From: Bacteroidales bacterium
GTDB taxonomy: Bacteria; Bacteroidota; Bacteroidia; Bacteroidales; Paludibacteraceae
Direction of reading: 5' to 3'
DNA: 34,964 nt
Assembly: GCA_012519885.1 (NCBI GenBank)
Contig: JAAYPI010000125.1
Location: forward strand, 1-34,964
Position numbers and translations under genes: made by a program. This document shows positions 1 to 7,999 of this stretch, one piece after another (the first letter of the stretch is position 1; each line of letters opens with the position of its first letter). A model generated the notes under the pieces. The model was given only the letters and a program-made list of their open reading frames with translations, was not told the DNA's origin and searched no databases.

Positions 1-381
1 AAATGTTGCAATAATATTTGGATTTCCTCTCTGTAAATCCCAGAAGTAATGCAAATTACCATTTGAAAGAATTATGAATCTACAGTTTTGAGATTGTGCA
101 TATTTTCTGGCTTGTTCCTTTGCAAAGAGTGGGTTTATTTCTTCTTTCTTTGCTTCTAAAACAATGAAAGGAAAACCTTTGTCATCAAGTAAAAGATAGT
201 CAATGAAGCCTTTTTTAGTTTTCTCAAAATCTTCACCGAATTCATCTAATTCTGTTTGAGTTAATTTGGTTTTATTTTCAAGTACAATGTTGGCTTTGCC
301 TTCTTTGGAGTCAAAGAAACGCCATCCCGCTTCTTCAAGCAGTTTATTGATTTTTATTCTTGCTTTAGCTTCTTTTGACAT
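1..381 (-). CDS. hsdR: Type I restriction endonuclease subunit R, N-terminal part (runs off the left edge)
   Basis: Translating the minus strand from ATG at 381-379 gives 127 codons without a stop to the window edge, starting MSKEAKARIKINKLLEEAGW. Residues about 57-80 read GFIDYLLLDDKGFPFIVLEA followed by KKEE. This is the D...(E)xK pattern of the HSDR_N nuclease domain that opens HsdR and related DEAD/DEAH helicase-nucleases. HsdR is the motor and nuclease subunit of type I restriction systems. The helicase domain and the rest of the protein lie outside the window. No hsdM or hsdS is visible: the 750 bp upstream of the start has no gene, so partners must be downstream (left of position 1) or absent. 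No TAnnTTTG promoter is obvious close to the start. The family call is good; HsdR versus a stand-alone DEAD-box restriction helicase cannot be settled from this fragment. Confidence 0.82.
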   Translation of the reverse strand, partial: MSKEAKARIKINKLLEEAGWRFFDSKEGKANIVLENKTKLTQTELDEFGEDFEKTKKGFIDYLLLDDKGFPFIVLEAKKEEINPLFAKEQARKYAQSQNCRFIILSNGNLHYFWDLQRGNPNIIATF

Positions 382-489
382 TACAATTCTGTTCTATTTT
401 AAAATCACAAATTTAGTTTTAAATTCTCAATACCAATTATTCAAATAAGTCGCTGTCTTTCAGTGGTGCGTAAGCAAAATGAAGGCTCT

Positions 490-530
490 TTTGGCTGCGA
501 AGCGGTCGCCCGTGTGTTGGGGCAGCCAAA
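490..530. other. GC-rich hairpin
   Basis: TTTGGCTGC at 490-498 is perfectly complementary to GCAGCCAAA at 522-530: a 9-bp stem with a 23-nt GC-rich loop. It lies inside a GC-rich patch (about 460-560) in an otherwise AT-rich spacer. It has no adjacent T-run, so it is not a classical terminator. Function is unknown. Confidence 0.4.
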
Positions 531-657
531 TGTGCCTGAATGTGCGGTGGGTTTCCATTTTCTTTGTCTTTATGCAGCAAAAAATCTTTTTTCATTCTGT
601 CGACTGTTTTGTCTTTTTACAATGAACGCCAACATCTGTGTATGTACCACGATTTGT

Positions 658-771
658 ATAGGTACCACAGCGTGGTAACTATATTCACTTTATACACCTA
701 TTCATACTTGTTTAAACTGCTGATAATATGCGGTTTATATTTTCCTAATACAAGTATACCGTGGTACCTAT
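658..771. repeat. MITE-like element with 11-bp inverted ends
   Basis: ATAGGTACCAC at 658-668 is the exact reverse complement of GTGGTACCTAT at 761-771, bounding 114 bp. Related fragments GTACCAC (644-650), CGTGGTA (671-677) and CCGTGGTACC (760-769) crowd the same area. No open reading frame is inside and no clear target-site duplication was found. It may be a small non-autonomous element or a relic; only one copy is in the window. Confidence 0.3.
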
Positions 772-825
772 CCATTTGTTAATTTTTTCTATCTACTAGA
801 TTTTTCTTTGATTAAATCTGTTACT

Positions 826-860
826 AAAAAACTTTTGTGTAAAACTACTAAAGTTTTTTT
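826..860 (+). terminator. Terminator-like hairpin with no obvious upstream gene
   Basis: AAAAAACTTT (826-835) pairs with AAAGTTTTTT (850-859) around a 14-nt loop, ending in a run of seven T on the plus strand. No intact plus-strand gene precedes it, so it may be a relic of a lost gene. The stem is nearly all A-T, so the call is weak. Confidence 0.3.
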
Positions 861-886
861 AATTTGCAAAGGGGGAAGGAGAATTT

Positions 887-935
887 ATTATAGTTGATAG
901 TTGATAGTTGATAGTTAAAAGTTAAAAGTTTTTAG
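887..935. repeat. Degenerate 7-bp tandem array (TTGATAG / TTAAAAG)
   Basis: In a fixed 7-bp register the sequence reads ATTATAG, TTGATAG three times (894-914), TTAAAAG twice (915-928) and TTTTTAG (929-935). All units end in AG and start with T or A, so the array seems to have expanded and diverged from one heptamer. Confidence 0.7.
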
Positions 936-980
936 AGGGCACTTGGGCTGTAGGCAATGGCGAGCTAAGGGTAACAGAGG

Positions 981-1036
981 TGTTTAGTGTTTAGTGTTTG
1001 GTGTTTAGTGTTTAGCGTTTAGTGTTTAGCGTTTAG
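981..1036. repeat. 7-bp tandem array, (T/C)GTTTAG x 8
   Basis: Eight consecutive heptamers run from 981 to 1036: TGTTTAG, TGTTTAG, TGTTTGG, TGTTTAG, TGTTTAG, CGTTTAG, TGTTTAG, CGTTTAG. The array sits 45 bp after another heptamer array with a different unit and about 100 bp beyond the 3' end of the SDR gene. Confidence 0.8.
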
Positions 1037-1133
1037 CGTAGTTCGTACGGTAGCAGTGGCTATGGCAAGCTTGTTTAGTTCGAATATGGAAAGCTAGAGC
1101 TTCCTTTTAACTACGACATAGCGAGAGAAGGTT

Positions 1134-1958
1134 TTATTGTCTTAAAAAATTGCTTATCTCCTCTTGTATCCCATCTATCATCTGTTGATAACTATATACA
1201 GGTAAGCCCAATGCATGTAGCGTATCTTGTGTATCAACAAACAAAGGTGTTGTATCCTTTTTATCTTCGGCAAGCACCGTAACACCAAAATCGGACAAGA
1301 TATCTTTGGCTAAGGAGTAGCGTGTACACAGTTGTGGCACGGTAATAGGAATGATATGATTAAATACTATTTGGGAAATACACTGCTCTATTACCTCGCA
1401 CAAATGCCTTAACCATGTGGGCTGAAACTGCCACGAAGTATCGTAAACGGCGGGTGTATGGTGGGTAATATTCTTTAAAAGGCGATTAAAGGGTCGGTCG
1501 TTGGTAGTATTCGGACTAAACCCTACCAGCAACGATGGACGAAGAATGAGAAAACCTGCTTTGGTTTGTTGCACATAGTGTTCTGCTGCTGCCTTGGTTT
1601 TGCCATACACATTATTGCCTTGCGTAGCTGCTAGCGAGGATATGTACACAAGTTTCGCTCCATAAGTATTGGTTAGTTCAACCAATGTTTGTGTTGCTGG
1701 TACATTAATGGCATGGGCTAGTTCTGGATGTTGCTCGCACCAATTGCCATTGGAGTTAGACGCTACATGTACAATAGTATCAGGTGCATGCAATTTTATT
1801 ATTTGCTCCACCTCTTCGGCATGTGTAATATCCAGTTGTATCAATTCTTAGAATAAAGGATACGCATTATACGTGCCTACTACCTCATACTTTTCTCTTA
1901 ATTGGGTATAAATAGCTGCTCCTGCATAACTATTGGCTCCTACTACTAAAATCTTCAT
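1134..1958 (-). pseudogene. NAD(P)-dependent SDR / RmlD-like sugar-nucleotide reductase, interrupted by an in-frame TAA
   Basis: From ATG at 1958-1956 the frame reads MKILVVGANSYAGAAIYTQL, a Rossmann dinucleotide-binding start (GxxSxxG in place of the usual GxxGxxG), then meets TAA at 1850-1848 (codon 37). The same frame continues without shift for 236 more codons, containing VYISS (catalytic Ser region) and YGKTK (the SDR YxxxK pair). Total length would be 274 residues, normal for RmlD-like or NAD-dependent epimerase family members, which reduce or epimerise nucleotide sugars. A shorter product could start at TTG 1844, but it would lack the nucleotide-binding strand and probably be inactive. 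The codon change, rather than an indel, suggests a recent nonsense mutation or a base-call error. It stands alone beyond the his operon terminator; nearby surface-polysaccharide genes are far away. The exact substrate is unknown. Confidence 0.75.
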
Positions 1959-2010
1959 TTCTATGTTTATTACGCATTCATTTTATTACACAGATACAAC
2001 AATTACAAAT

Positions 2011-2034
2011 AAAAAAAGGGAGAAAAACTCCCTT
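2011..2034 (-). terminator. Rho-independent terminator after ftsE
   Basis: AAGGGAG (2016-2022) and CTCCCTT (2028-2034) form a 7-bp stem with a 5-nt loop. On the minus strand it is followed by a run of T (plus-strand A-run 2011-2017). It lies about 25 bp past the ftsE stop and closes the purU-his-ftsE operon. Confidence 0.8.
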
Positions 2035-2058
2035 CATTGTATTGGTGTAAAACAACCA

Positions 2059-2757
2059 TTAATAGTCAAAAATACATTCATCTTTGGTGCCACTACACAA
2101 TTTATTTTGAGAGATAGCCAACACCTTACCAGGGAAAGCATCTATCCAACCCAAATTATGTGTAGCCATAATAATCGTAGTGTTCTCTTCTTTACAAATT
2201 GTATACAGCAATTCCACAAGCTCTGCACCCGTTAGCGGATCGAGGTTTCCAGTAGGCTCATCTGCCAAAATCAATTTGGGTTTGTTGAGCAATGCACGAG
2301 CAATTACAATACGTTGCTGTTCTCCTCCTGATAATTCGTGGGGCATTTTATAGCCTTTGTTACTCATGCCTACCTCTTTTAATACAGCATCAATACGAGC
2401 TTGCATTTCTTCTTTATCTTTCCAGCCAGTAGCTTTCAGCACAAACAGTAAATTTTCGTTTACCGTACGGTCAATCAACAACTGAAAATCTTGGAAAATA
2501 ATACCTAACTGACGACGTAAAAATGGAATTTCTGATTTTGTTATCGTTAATAAATCATAGTCCAACAAACTTGCTTCACCCGTTTCAATAGGCAATTCAG
2601 CATACATAGTTTTCATCAAACTACTTTTTCCTGTACCTACTTTTCCTATCAAGTAATAGAACTCCCCTTCTCCTATTTCAAGGTTTACATCTTTAAGCAC
2701 AACTTGTTCTTTTTGACAAATTTCTACGCCTTTGTAGCGTATGAGTGTATTTCCCAT
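2059..2757 (-). CDS. ftsE: Cell-division ABC transporter ATP-binding protein FtsE
   Basis: A 232-residue ABC ATPase. Visible are Walker A (GKVGTGKSS, about residues 38-46), Q-loop (FQDFQ), the signature LSGGEQQR, Walker B LILADEP and the switch His in MATHN. Length and motifs match FtsE, which with the membrane protein FtsX transmits cell-division signals to peptidoglycan hydrolases at the septum. No ftsX is adjacent; in this phylum ftsE and ftsX are often apart, so FtsX is expected elsewhere. The ATG at 2757 lies 9 bp after the hisIE stop, making it the last gene of the his operon. A lipoprotein-export (LolD-like) ATPase is the main alternative, but the PTGNLDP stretch after Walker B is common to both groups and does not decide. 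Confidence 0.82.
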   Translation of the reverse strand: MGNTLIRYKGVEICQKEQVVLKDVNLEIGEGEFYYLIGKVGTGKSSLMKTMYAELPIETGEASLLDYDLLTITKSEIPFLRRQLGIIFQDFQLLIDRTVNENLLFVLKATGWKDKEEMQARIDAVLKEVGMSNKGYKMPHELSGGEQQRIVIARALLNKPKLILADEPTGNLDPLTGAELVELLYTICKEENTTIIMATHNLGWIDAFPGKVLAISQNKLCSGTKDECIFDY

Positions 2758-2766
2758 AGCAATTTA

Positions 2767-3360
2767 TTATTTATGTCTTTTTTTCAATTCGTTGGCTAAA
2801 TCTTCTATACGATATCCTTTTGATGACAATAACACAATTAAGTGATATATTAAATCCGATGCTTCGTACAAAAATCCTTCATCAGTACCATTGGTAGCCT
2901 CAATCACTGTTTCAACAGCCTCTTCGCCTACTTTCTGAGCCATACGGTTTATTCCTTTTTTAAACAAAGAAGTGGTATATGAACCCTCTGGCATTTCTTG
3001 TTTGCGTTTGTCAATAAAATCTTGTAAAAATTTCAAGAACATAATATCTTCTACATTATTCTCAAAAAAACAGGTATCTGCACCCGTGTGGCATACAGGT
3101 CCTACGGGATTTACTTTTATCAATAGGGTATCATTATCACAATCTTCAGCAATAGATACAACATGCAAAAAATTGCCACTTTCTTCTCCTTTTGTCCACA
3201 GGCGGTTTTTACTACGGCTATAAAAAGTAACCTTTCCCAATTCCTTTGTTTTAGCTAATGATTCTTCGTTCATATAGCCCAACATCAACACTTTATTGGT
3301 AATACTGTCTTGTATAATAGCGGGAATTAAGCCGCCTTGTTTGTTAAAATCTAAACTCAT
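2767..3360 (-). CDS. hisIE: Bifunctional phosphoribosyl-AMP cyclohydrolase / phosphoribosyl-ATP pyrophosphatase
   Basis: HisI domain (about residues 1-105) carries LMLGYMN, the SRSKNRLWTKGE motif and the metal-binding Cys of CHTGADTCF. The HisE domain (about 110-197) carries VGEEAVETVIEA with its acidic metal-binding residues. Together they perform histidine steps 2 and 3: PR-ATP to PR-AMP, then ring opening to ProFAR. I chose ATG at 3360 (MSLDFNKQGGLIPAIIQD), which matches the usual HisI start. The frame is open to an earlier ATG at 3387, but that adds nine unusual residues and overlaps the hisF end by 11 bp. It follows hisF and precedes ftsE by 9 bp. Confidence 0.93.
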   Translation of the reverse strand: MSLDFNKQGGLIPAIIQDSITNKVLMLGYMNEESLAKTKELGKVTFYSRSKNRLWTKGEESGNFLHVVSIAEDCDNDTLLIKVNPVGPVCHTGADTCFFENNVEDIMFLKFLQDFIDKRKQEMPEGSYTTSLFKKGINRMAQKVGEEAVETVIEATNGTDEGFLYEASDLIYHLIVLLSSKGYRIEDLANELKKRHK

Positions 3361-3376
3361 TGTATTAATCGTTTTT

Positions 3377-4129
3377 TTATCGAACACAAATATCGTGTTT
3401 TCTTAAATAATCTTTTAGTTCTGAAATGTTAATTTCTCCAAAATGAAACACACTTGCTGCTAATGCTGCATCTGCTTTCCCATGTAAGAATGCATCTTTG
3501 AAATGGTTTTTACTACCCGCTCCTCCCGACGCAATAATAGGAATTTTTAACATATCCGACAATTGAGCCAAGGCATCATTCGCATAGCCTGTTTTCACCC
3601 CGTCGTGTGTCATACTGGTAAATAAAATTTCGCCAGCTCCTCGTTCTTGTGCTTCTTTTGCCCATGTAAATAAACGTTTATCTGTGCGTATTCGTCCACC
3701 ATTTAGATAGCAAATCCAGTCATCTTCCTCATAATTTGCATCAATCGCTACGACACATACTTGCGAGCCAAAATGTTGAGCAATTTGATTGATTAAATCC
3801 GGATTGCGAATAGCCGATGAATTTATAGACACCTTGTCGGCTCCAGCATTCAAGAGTTTTTCTACGTCAGTTAATTCATTGATACCACCACCTACTGTAA
3901 ACGGAATACTCACATTAGCTGCCACCCTTTTTACCATATCCACAAAGGTTTTTCTTCCCTCATGCGAAGCGGTAATATCCAAATACACTAGCTCATCAGC
4001 TCCTTGTTTACTATAAGATGCACCTAATTCTACAGGATCGCCTGCATCTCTAAAATTCACAAAATTAATACCTTTTACCGTTTTTCCATCTTTTACATCC
4101 AAACAAGGTATAATACGTTTTGCTAACAT
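3377..4129 (-). CDS. hisF: Imidazole glycerol phosphate synthase subunit HisF
   Basis: A 250-residue (beta-alpha)8 barrel starting [20 protein letters not shown], with catalytic Asp11 in the IPCLD motif and the second catalytic Asp in VVAIDANY (about residue 130). Phosphate-binding glycines are seen in FTVGGGI and IIASGGAGS. HisF receives ammonia from HisH and converts PRFAR to imidazole glycerol phosphate plus AICAR. Length is typical (250-256). It starts 15 bp after hisA and is followed by hisIE; hisH lies two genes upstream, so both synthase subunits come from one transcript. Confidence 0.95.
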   Translation of the reverse strand: MLAKRIIPCLDVKDGKTVKGINFVNFRDAGDPVELGASYSKQGADELVYLDITASHEGRKTFVDMVKRVAANVSIPFTVGGGINELTDVEKLLNAGADKVSINSSAIRNPDLINQIAQHFGSQVCVVAIDANYEEDDWICYLNGGRIRTDKRLFTWAKEAQERGAGEILFTSMTHDGVKTGYANDALAQLSDMLKIPIIASGGAGSKNHFKDAFLHGKADAALAASVFHFGEINISELKDYLRKHDICVR

Positions 4130-4144
4130 CTCAATTTTTGTTCT

Positions 4145-4867
4145 TTATTGATTATATCGTGCAATTTCTTGCAACGAAATTTTTCCTTCGTAAATGGCTT
4201 TCCCAAAAATAACCGCTGGAATGCCTGCCTCATCTAAGGCATAAATATCTGACATAGCACTTACTCCGCCACTAGCAATTAAAAATAACTCCGGGAATTG
4301 CATGATAATCTCTTTGTATAAATCAACAGACGTGCCTTGTAACATACCATCTTTGGCGATATCGGTACAAATTACTTTATTTATTCCTTTCGTGGTATAT
4401 GACTCCAAAAAAGGAAATAAGTCGTACTCCGTGCTTTCTACCCAACCACTAACCGCTATCTTTTTGTCGTGCACATCTGCACCCAATATAATTTTTTCGT
4501 TACCAAATTTTTGAATCCACGACTCAAACACGGTTGGATTTTTAACAGCAATACTTCCACCAGTTATCATCGAAGCACCATTTTCAAACGCAATATTCAA
4601 ATCCTCGTCTGTTTTTAGTCCACCACCAAAATCTATTACCAAATTGGTATGTGTGGCAATGGTATACAACACCTTATGATTGACAATATGTTGAGCTTTA
4701 GCTCCATCTAAATCTACCAAGTGCAAACGAGTAATACCACTATCTTGAAACATTTTTGCTACTTCGAGTGGATTTTCGTTGTACACCGTTTTCTTGGCAT
4801 AATCACCTTGTGATAAACGAACACATTTACCATCGATAATATCTATTGCTGGAATCAATTGAATCAT
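4145..4867 (-). CDS. hisA: ProFAR isomerase (phosphoribosylformimino-AICAR isomerase)
   Basis: A 240-residue barrel that begins [20 protein letters not shown] with the conserved Asp8 of PAIDI, a second catalytic Asp in LGADVHD (about residue 130), and phosphate-binding FGGGL and IASGGVS loops. It performs the Amadori rearrangement of ProFAR to PRFAR, the HisF/HisH substrate. It begins 7 bp after the hisH stop and ends 15 bp before hisF, ending in TAA. Length is normal for HisA. Confidence 0.95.
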   Translation of the reverse strand: MIQLIPAIDIIDGKCVRLSQGDYAKKTVYNENPLEVAKMFQDSGITRLHLVDLDGAKAQHIVNHKVLYTIATHTNLVIDFGGGLKTDEDLNIAFENGASMITGGSIAVKNPTVFESWIQKFGNEKIILGADVHDKKIAVSGWVESTEYDLFPFLESYTTKGINKVICTDIAKDGMLQGTSVDLYKEIIMQFPELFLIASGGVSAMSDIYALDEAGIPAVIFGKAIYEGKISLQEIARYNQ

Positions 4868-4874
4868 ATATATA

Positions 4875-5468
4875 TTACAAGGCTAAAAAGTTTTTCAATA
4901 TTTGCTCACCTACATCGCCACTTTTTTCGGGGTGAAATTGAGTAGCATAAAAATTATTTTTATTCAATGCCGCACTAAAAGGTTGAATATAATCAGTTGT
5001 TGCAATAGTATGTTCGCACATTGGCACATAAAAACTATGCACAAAATACACAAACTGTTCATTCAGTTGCTCCGAAAACAAATTTGATTTTACGTCATAC
5101 AACTGGTTCCATCCCATGTGTGGAATTTTTTGTGTTTGTTGTGTCGGAACAAATAATTTGACAGGCACATCAAAAATACCCAAACAATCGACATTACCCT
5201 CCTCCGAACTTTTACACATCAACTGCATGCCCAAGCAAATGCCCAAAACAGGTTGCGTAAGCGATGTAATCAGTTCGTCCATCTTGCGTTCTTTCAAAAA
5301 ACGCATCGTGGTAGTAGCTTCTCCCACACCCGGAAAAACAACCTTATCAGAAGCTCGTATTACAGCCTCATCAGCAGTTACAACAGGCTCTACGCCTAAG
5401 CGTCGTAAAGCATGCACCACCGAATAGATATTTCCTGCATTGTATTTTATAACGACTACTTTTTGCAT
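4875..5468 (-). CDS. hisH: Imidazole glycerol phosphate synthase glutaminase subunit HisH
   Basis: A class I glutamine amidotransferase of 197 residues starting [20 protein letters not shown]. Nucleophile Cys lies in [10 protein letters not shown], and the His/Glu pair in FHPEKSG near the C-terminus. It hydrolyses glutamine and channels ammonia to HisF. The frame is open further upstream to 5549, but that extension overlaps purU and lacks homology-like sequence. The ATG at 5468 lies one base after the purU TAG stop (5472-5470), which implies translational coupling. It ends in TAA, showing that TAA is a genuine stop in this genome. Confidence 0.95.
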   Translation of the reverse strand: MQKVVVIKYNAGNIYSVVHALRRLGVEPVVTADEAVIRASDKVVFPGVGEATTTMRFLKERKMDELITSLTQPVLGICLGMQLMCKSSEEGNVDCLGIFDVPVKLFVPTQQTQKIPHMGWNQLYDVKSNLFSEQLNEQFVYFVHSFYVPMCEHTIATTDYIQPFSAALNKNNFYATQFHPEKSGDVGEQILKNFLAL

Positions 5469-5469
5469 A

Positions 5470-6342
5470 CTAACTAAATACGATTGTTTTATTCTTATAC
5501 ACAAGCACTTTGCGTTCCAAATGTTTTTCAACCCCACGCGAAAGTACAATTTTTTCCAAATCTTGTCCTTTATGAATGAGCATTTCTACCGTATCTTTGT
5601 GCGAAATTTTCGCAACTTCTTGTTCAATAATCGGACCAGCATCCAACTCTGAAGTTACATAATGGCTTGTAGCACCAATAATTTTCACTCCACGTTCGTA
5701 TGCGGCATGATAAGGTTTTGCTCCCACAAATGCAGGTAAGAACGAGTGATGTATATTGATAATATTTTGTGGATATTGGGCAATAAACTCAGCCGTAAGC
5801 ACTTGCATATAACGTGCGAGCACTACAAATTCAATTTTATGTTCTTTTAATAGAGCAATTTCTGCCGCTTCTTGTTCTTGTTTTGTTTCTTTCGTTATTG
5901 GAAAATAATAATACGGTATATCAAATTTTGACGCCACATGCTCCATATCTGGATGATTACTTATTATGAATGGTATATCTACATCCCAATCGTTAGCTGC
6001 ATAGCGTGATAATAAATCGAATAAGCAATGCGACATTTTGGAAACAAATATCGCCATGCGTGGCTTATTCGCATTAAAGTATAACCGAAAATTCATGCCA
6101 TATTTTTTGCCAAGCAAGGTATAAAAATACTCCGAAATTTTTTCTTGCGGAATCAAAAAGCTCTCAATCTCCCACTCTACACGCATAAAAAACTCTTTTT
6201 CCACAAAATCAACGTGTTGGTCGAGGTATATAATATTTCCTTTGTTTATATTGATAAACTCCGTAACTGCCGCCAAAATTCCTTGTTTGTCGGGACAGTG
6301 AAGCAATAAAATTGCGGTGTCTTTGGTAGATGATTGTAGCAT
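5470..6342 (-). CDS. purU: Formyltetrahydrofolate deformylase
   Basis: A 290-residue protein with an N-terminal ACT domain (about residues 8-85, beginning LLLHCPDKQGILAAVTEFI) and a C-terminal formyltransferase fold. The latter shows the catalytic region NIHHSFLPAFVGAKPYHAAY and GATSHYVTSELDAGPII with the conserved Asp. PurU hydrolyses 10-formyl-THF to THF and formate; formate can feed PurT in purine synthesis. As the first gene of a histidine operon it links one-carbon and purine metabolism with the pathway that releases AICAR. A TAnnTTTG element lies upstream (6371-6378). The stop is 1 bp before hisH. Confidence 0.94.
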   Translation of the reverse strand: MLQSSTKDTAILLLHCPDKQGILAAVTEFININKGNIIYLDQHVDFVEKEFFMRVEWEIESFLIPQEKISEYFYTLLGKKYGMNFRLYFNANKPRMAIFVSKMSHCLFDLLSRYAANDWDVDIPFIISNHPDMEHVASKFDIPYYYFPITKETKQEQEAAEIALLKEHKIEFVVLARYMQVLTAEFIAQYPQNIINIHHSFLPAFVGAKPYHAAYERGVKIIGATSHYVTSELDAGPIIEQEVAKISHKDTVEMLIHKGQDLEKIVLSRGVEKHLERKVLVYKNKTIVFS

Positions 6343-6370
6343 AAGCGGTACATAAATTCTAAATTCCCCA

Positions 6371-6378
6371 CAAAATTA
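6371..6378 (-). promoter_or_regulatory. Probable -7 promoter element of the purU-his operon
   Basis: On the minus strand TAATTTTG fits the Bacteroidota -7 consensus TAnnTTTG and lies about 28 bp before the purU ATG. A clear TTG at -33 is not visible. Confidence 0.45.
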
Positions 6379-6501
6379 GTGTATTTTTACTGAATTATGG
6401 CAGATTTAAACGAGATATTACAAATATGCAAAAAAAATACAAAAAAAAAAGGAAGTAATCATAATTTTGAGTATATTTACAAACTAAAATTTAGTTAGAA
6501 T

Positions 6502-6969
6502 ATGGAAGTTATCATTTTAAGTAGTTTATTGCTCGCAGGTATTGTTCTCTTGTTAGTTGAACTATTTTTATTACCTGGCACCTCTATAGCAGGCATTGGT
6601 TCTGCGTTAAGTTTTGGAGGAGGTATTTATTACGCTTTTGCCGTTTATGGCGTACCTGTGGGTGTTGCTGTTATCATTATTAGTGTAGTAGTTGCAGCAT
6701 TTGCCATTTATAAATTTATGAAATCCAAAACATTGGATACAATTTCCCTACATACAACGATTGAGGGAAAAAATAATCCATTAGAAGGCATTTCTGTATC
6801 AGTAGGAGATACGGGGGTGGCTGTATCGCGACTAGCCCCTATGGGCAAAGTGAGAATTAACGGCAATACAATAGAAGTAAAAGTGGTATCGGACATGATA
6901 GATACAGGCGAACAAGTAAAAGTAACTGAAATTTCTACGTCGGGCATCGTTGTAGAACGCAATACATAA
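6502..6969 (+). CDS. NfeD family membrane protein (short form)
   Basis: A 155-residue protein: hydrophobic N-terminal half with two to three membrane segments (about residues 3-70, including a glycine-rich hairpin LPGTSIAGIG), then a soluble C-terminal OB-fold domain (about 85-150; VGDTGVAVSRLAPMGKVRING) as in NfeD C-termini. It lacks the ClpP-like protease domain of long NfeD proteins, so it is of the short type that pairs with flotillins. floA follows after 29 bp, the standard arrangement. The pair is thought to organise membrane microdomains and envelope stress responses. It is divergent from purU. Confidence 0.88.
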   Translation: MEVIILSSLLLAGIVLLLVELFLLPGTSIAGIGSALSFGGGIYYAFAVYGVPVGVAVIIISVVVAAFAIYKFMKSKTLDTISLHTTIEGKNNPLEGISVSVGDTGVAVSRLAPMGKVRINGNTIEVKVVSDMIDTGEQVKVTEISTSGIVVERNT

Positions 6970-6998
6970 AAAACTATTAATTTAACAAATAAAAAACT

Positions 6999-7967
6999 AT
7001 GATTGAAAGTGGTATGTTAACCTTTATTTTGATAGCAGTAGGATTTATACTGTTATTAATCTTTTTTTACTACGTTCCGTTTTTGCTATGGGTATCAGCC
7101 AAGGTATCGGGCGTAAATGTATCGTTACTTCAGCTGTTTTTGATGCGTATTCGAAATGTGCCACCTCCAATATTGGTTAGAGCACTCATCGAAGGTCACA
7201 AAGCTGGGTTAGAGATTAAATTAGATGCGTTAGAAGCCCACTATTTAGCAGGTGGACATGTGGAGCGTGTAGTGCATGCATTGGTTTCGGCGTCTAAGGC
7301 GAATATCGATTTGTCATTTCAGATGGCAACGGCTATTGACCTTGCAGGTAGAGATGTATTTGAAGCTGTACAGATGTCAGTTAATCCCAAAGTAATTGAC
7401 ACCCCACCAGTAGCTGCAGTAGCTAAAGATGGTATTCAGTTAATTGCTAAAGCCCGCGTAACGGTACGTGCAAGTATCAAACAATTAGTGGGTGGAGCTG
7501 GCGAAGAAACTATTTTAGCTCGTGTAGGAGAAGGAATTGTATCTTCTATTGGTTCTAACGAATCGCATAAAGCAGTATTAGAAAATCCAGATACGATTTC
7601 AAAACTTGTATTAAAAAAGGGATTAGATGCGGGTACGGCGTTTGAGATTTTATCCATTGATATCGCTGATATTGACATAGGTAAAAACATTGGGGCTCAA
7701 TTGCAAATGGACCAAGCACAAGCAGATAAAAACATTGCACAAGCCAAAGCCGAAGAGCGTAGAGCTATGGCGGTTGCCCTTGAGCAAGAAATGATAGCCA
7801 AAGCACAAGAAGCACGTGCCAAAGTAATTGAAGCAGAGGCAGAAGTGCCAAAAGCTATGGCTCAAGCGTTTATTAGTGGCAACTTGGGTATTATGGATTA
7901 TTATAAAATGAAAAACATCGAAGCTGATACTTCTATGCGCGAAAACATAGCTAAACCAAAGAAATAA
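6999..7967 (+). CDS. floA: Flotillin-like protein FloA (YqfA/UPF0365 family)
   Basis: A 322-residue protein with an N-terminal membrane hairpin (about residues 7-32), a PHB/SPFH-like domain (about 35-220, including [20 protein letters not shown]), and an Ala/Glu-rich C-terminal helix about 225-290 expected to form a coiled coil. This layout and length match FloA, which oligomerises at lipid microdomains with NfeD. It is cotranscribed with the preceding nfeD-type gene. A large hairpin follows at 8000-8056. Nothing is unusual in the sequence. Confidence 0.92.
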   Translation: MIESGMLTFILIAVGFILLLIFFYYVPFLLWVSAKVSGVNVSLLQLFLMRIRNVPPPILVRALIEGHKAGLEIKLDALEAHYLAGGHVERVVHALVSASKANIDLSFQMATAIDLAGRDVFEAVQMSVNPKVIDTPPVAAVAKDGIQLIAKARVTVRASIKQLVGGAGEETILARVGEGIVSSIGSNESHKAVLENPDTISKLVLKKGLDAGTAFEILSIDIADIDIGKNIGAQLQMDQAQADKNIAQAKAEERRAMAVALEQEMIAKAQEARAKVIEAEAEVPKAMAQAFISGNLGIMDYYKMKNIEADTSMRENIAKPKK

Positions 7968-7999
7968 ACATTCGTACTTATTTCTTTTCTTAGAGTTAC

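Larger units (their letters stand above)
382..1133. other. Gene-free interval with repeats and hairpins
   Basis: No reading frame here has protein-like composition or a recognisable motif; the short frames at 463-678 and 540-782 are rich in Cys, Phe and Leu and look accidental. The stretch about 460-560 is clearly richer in G+C than its surroundings. The interval holds a GC-rich hairpin (490-530), an inverted-repeat element (658-771), a terminator-like hairpin (826-860) and two heptamer arrays (887-935 and 981-1036), listed separately. It resembles decayed or mobile-element-derived spacer DNA. Confidence 0.6.

Noticed and set aside
508-530. Integron attC site in the GC-rich hairpin
   Set aside because: GTTGGGG does not match GTTRRRY, and there is no paired RYYYAAC box at the other side.
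463-782. Two overlapping small open frames in the gene-free region
   Set aside because: Composition is dominated by Cys, Phe and Leu, they overlap a hairpin and inverted repeats, and no motif or promoter supports them.
981-1036. CRISPR array
   Set aside because: The repeat unit is 7 bp in simple tandem with no spacers and no cas genes.
1070-1100. tRNA gene suggested by GTTCGAAT
   Set aside because: No cloverleaf can be drawn around it; the acceptor and anticodon stems are missing.
5469-5549. Longer HisH starting at 5549
   Set aside because: The extra 27 residues overlap purU and do not resemble His[14 protein letters not shown] is the normal start.
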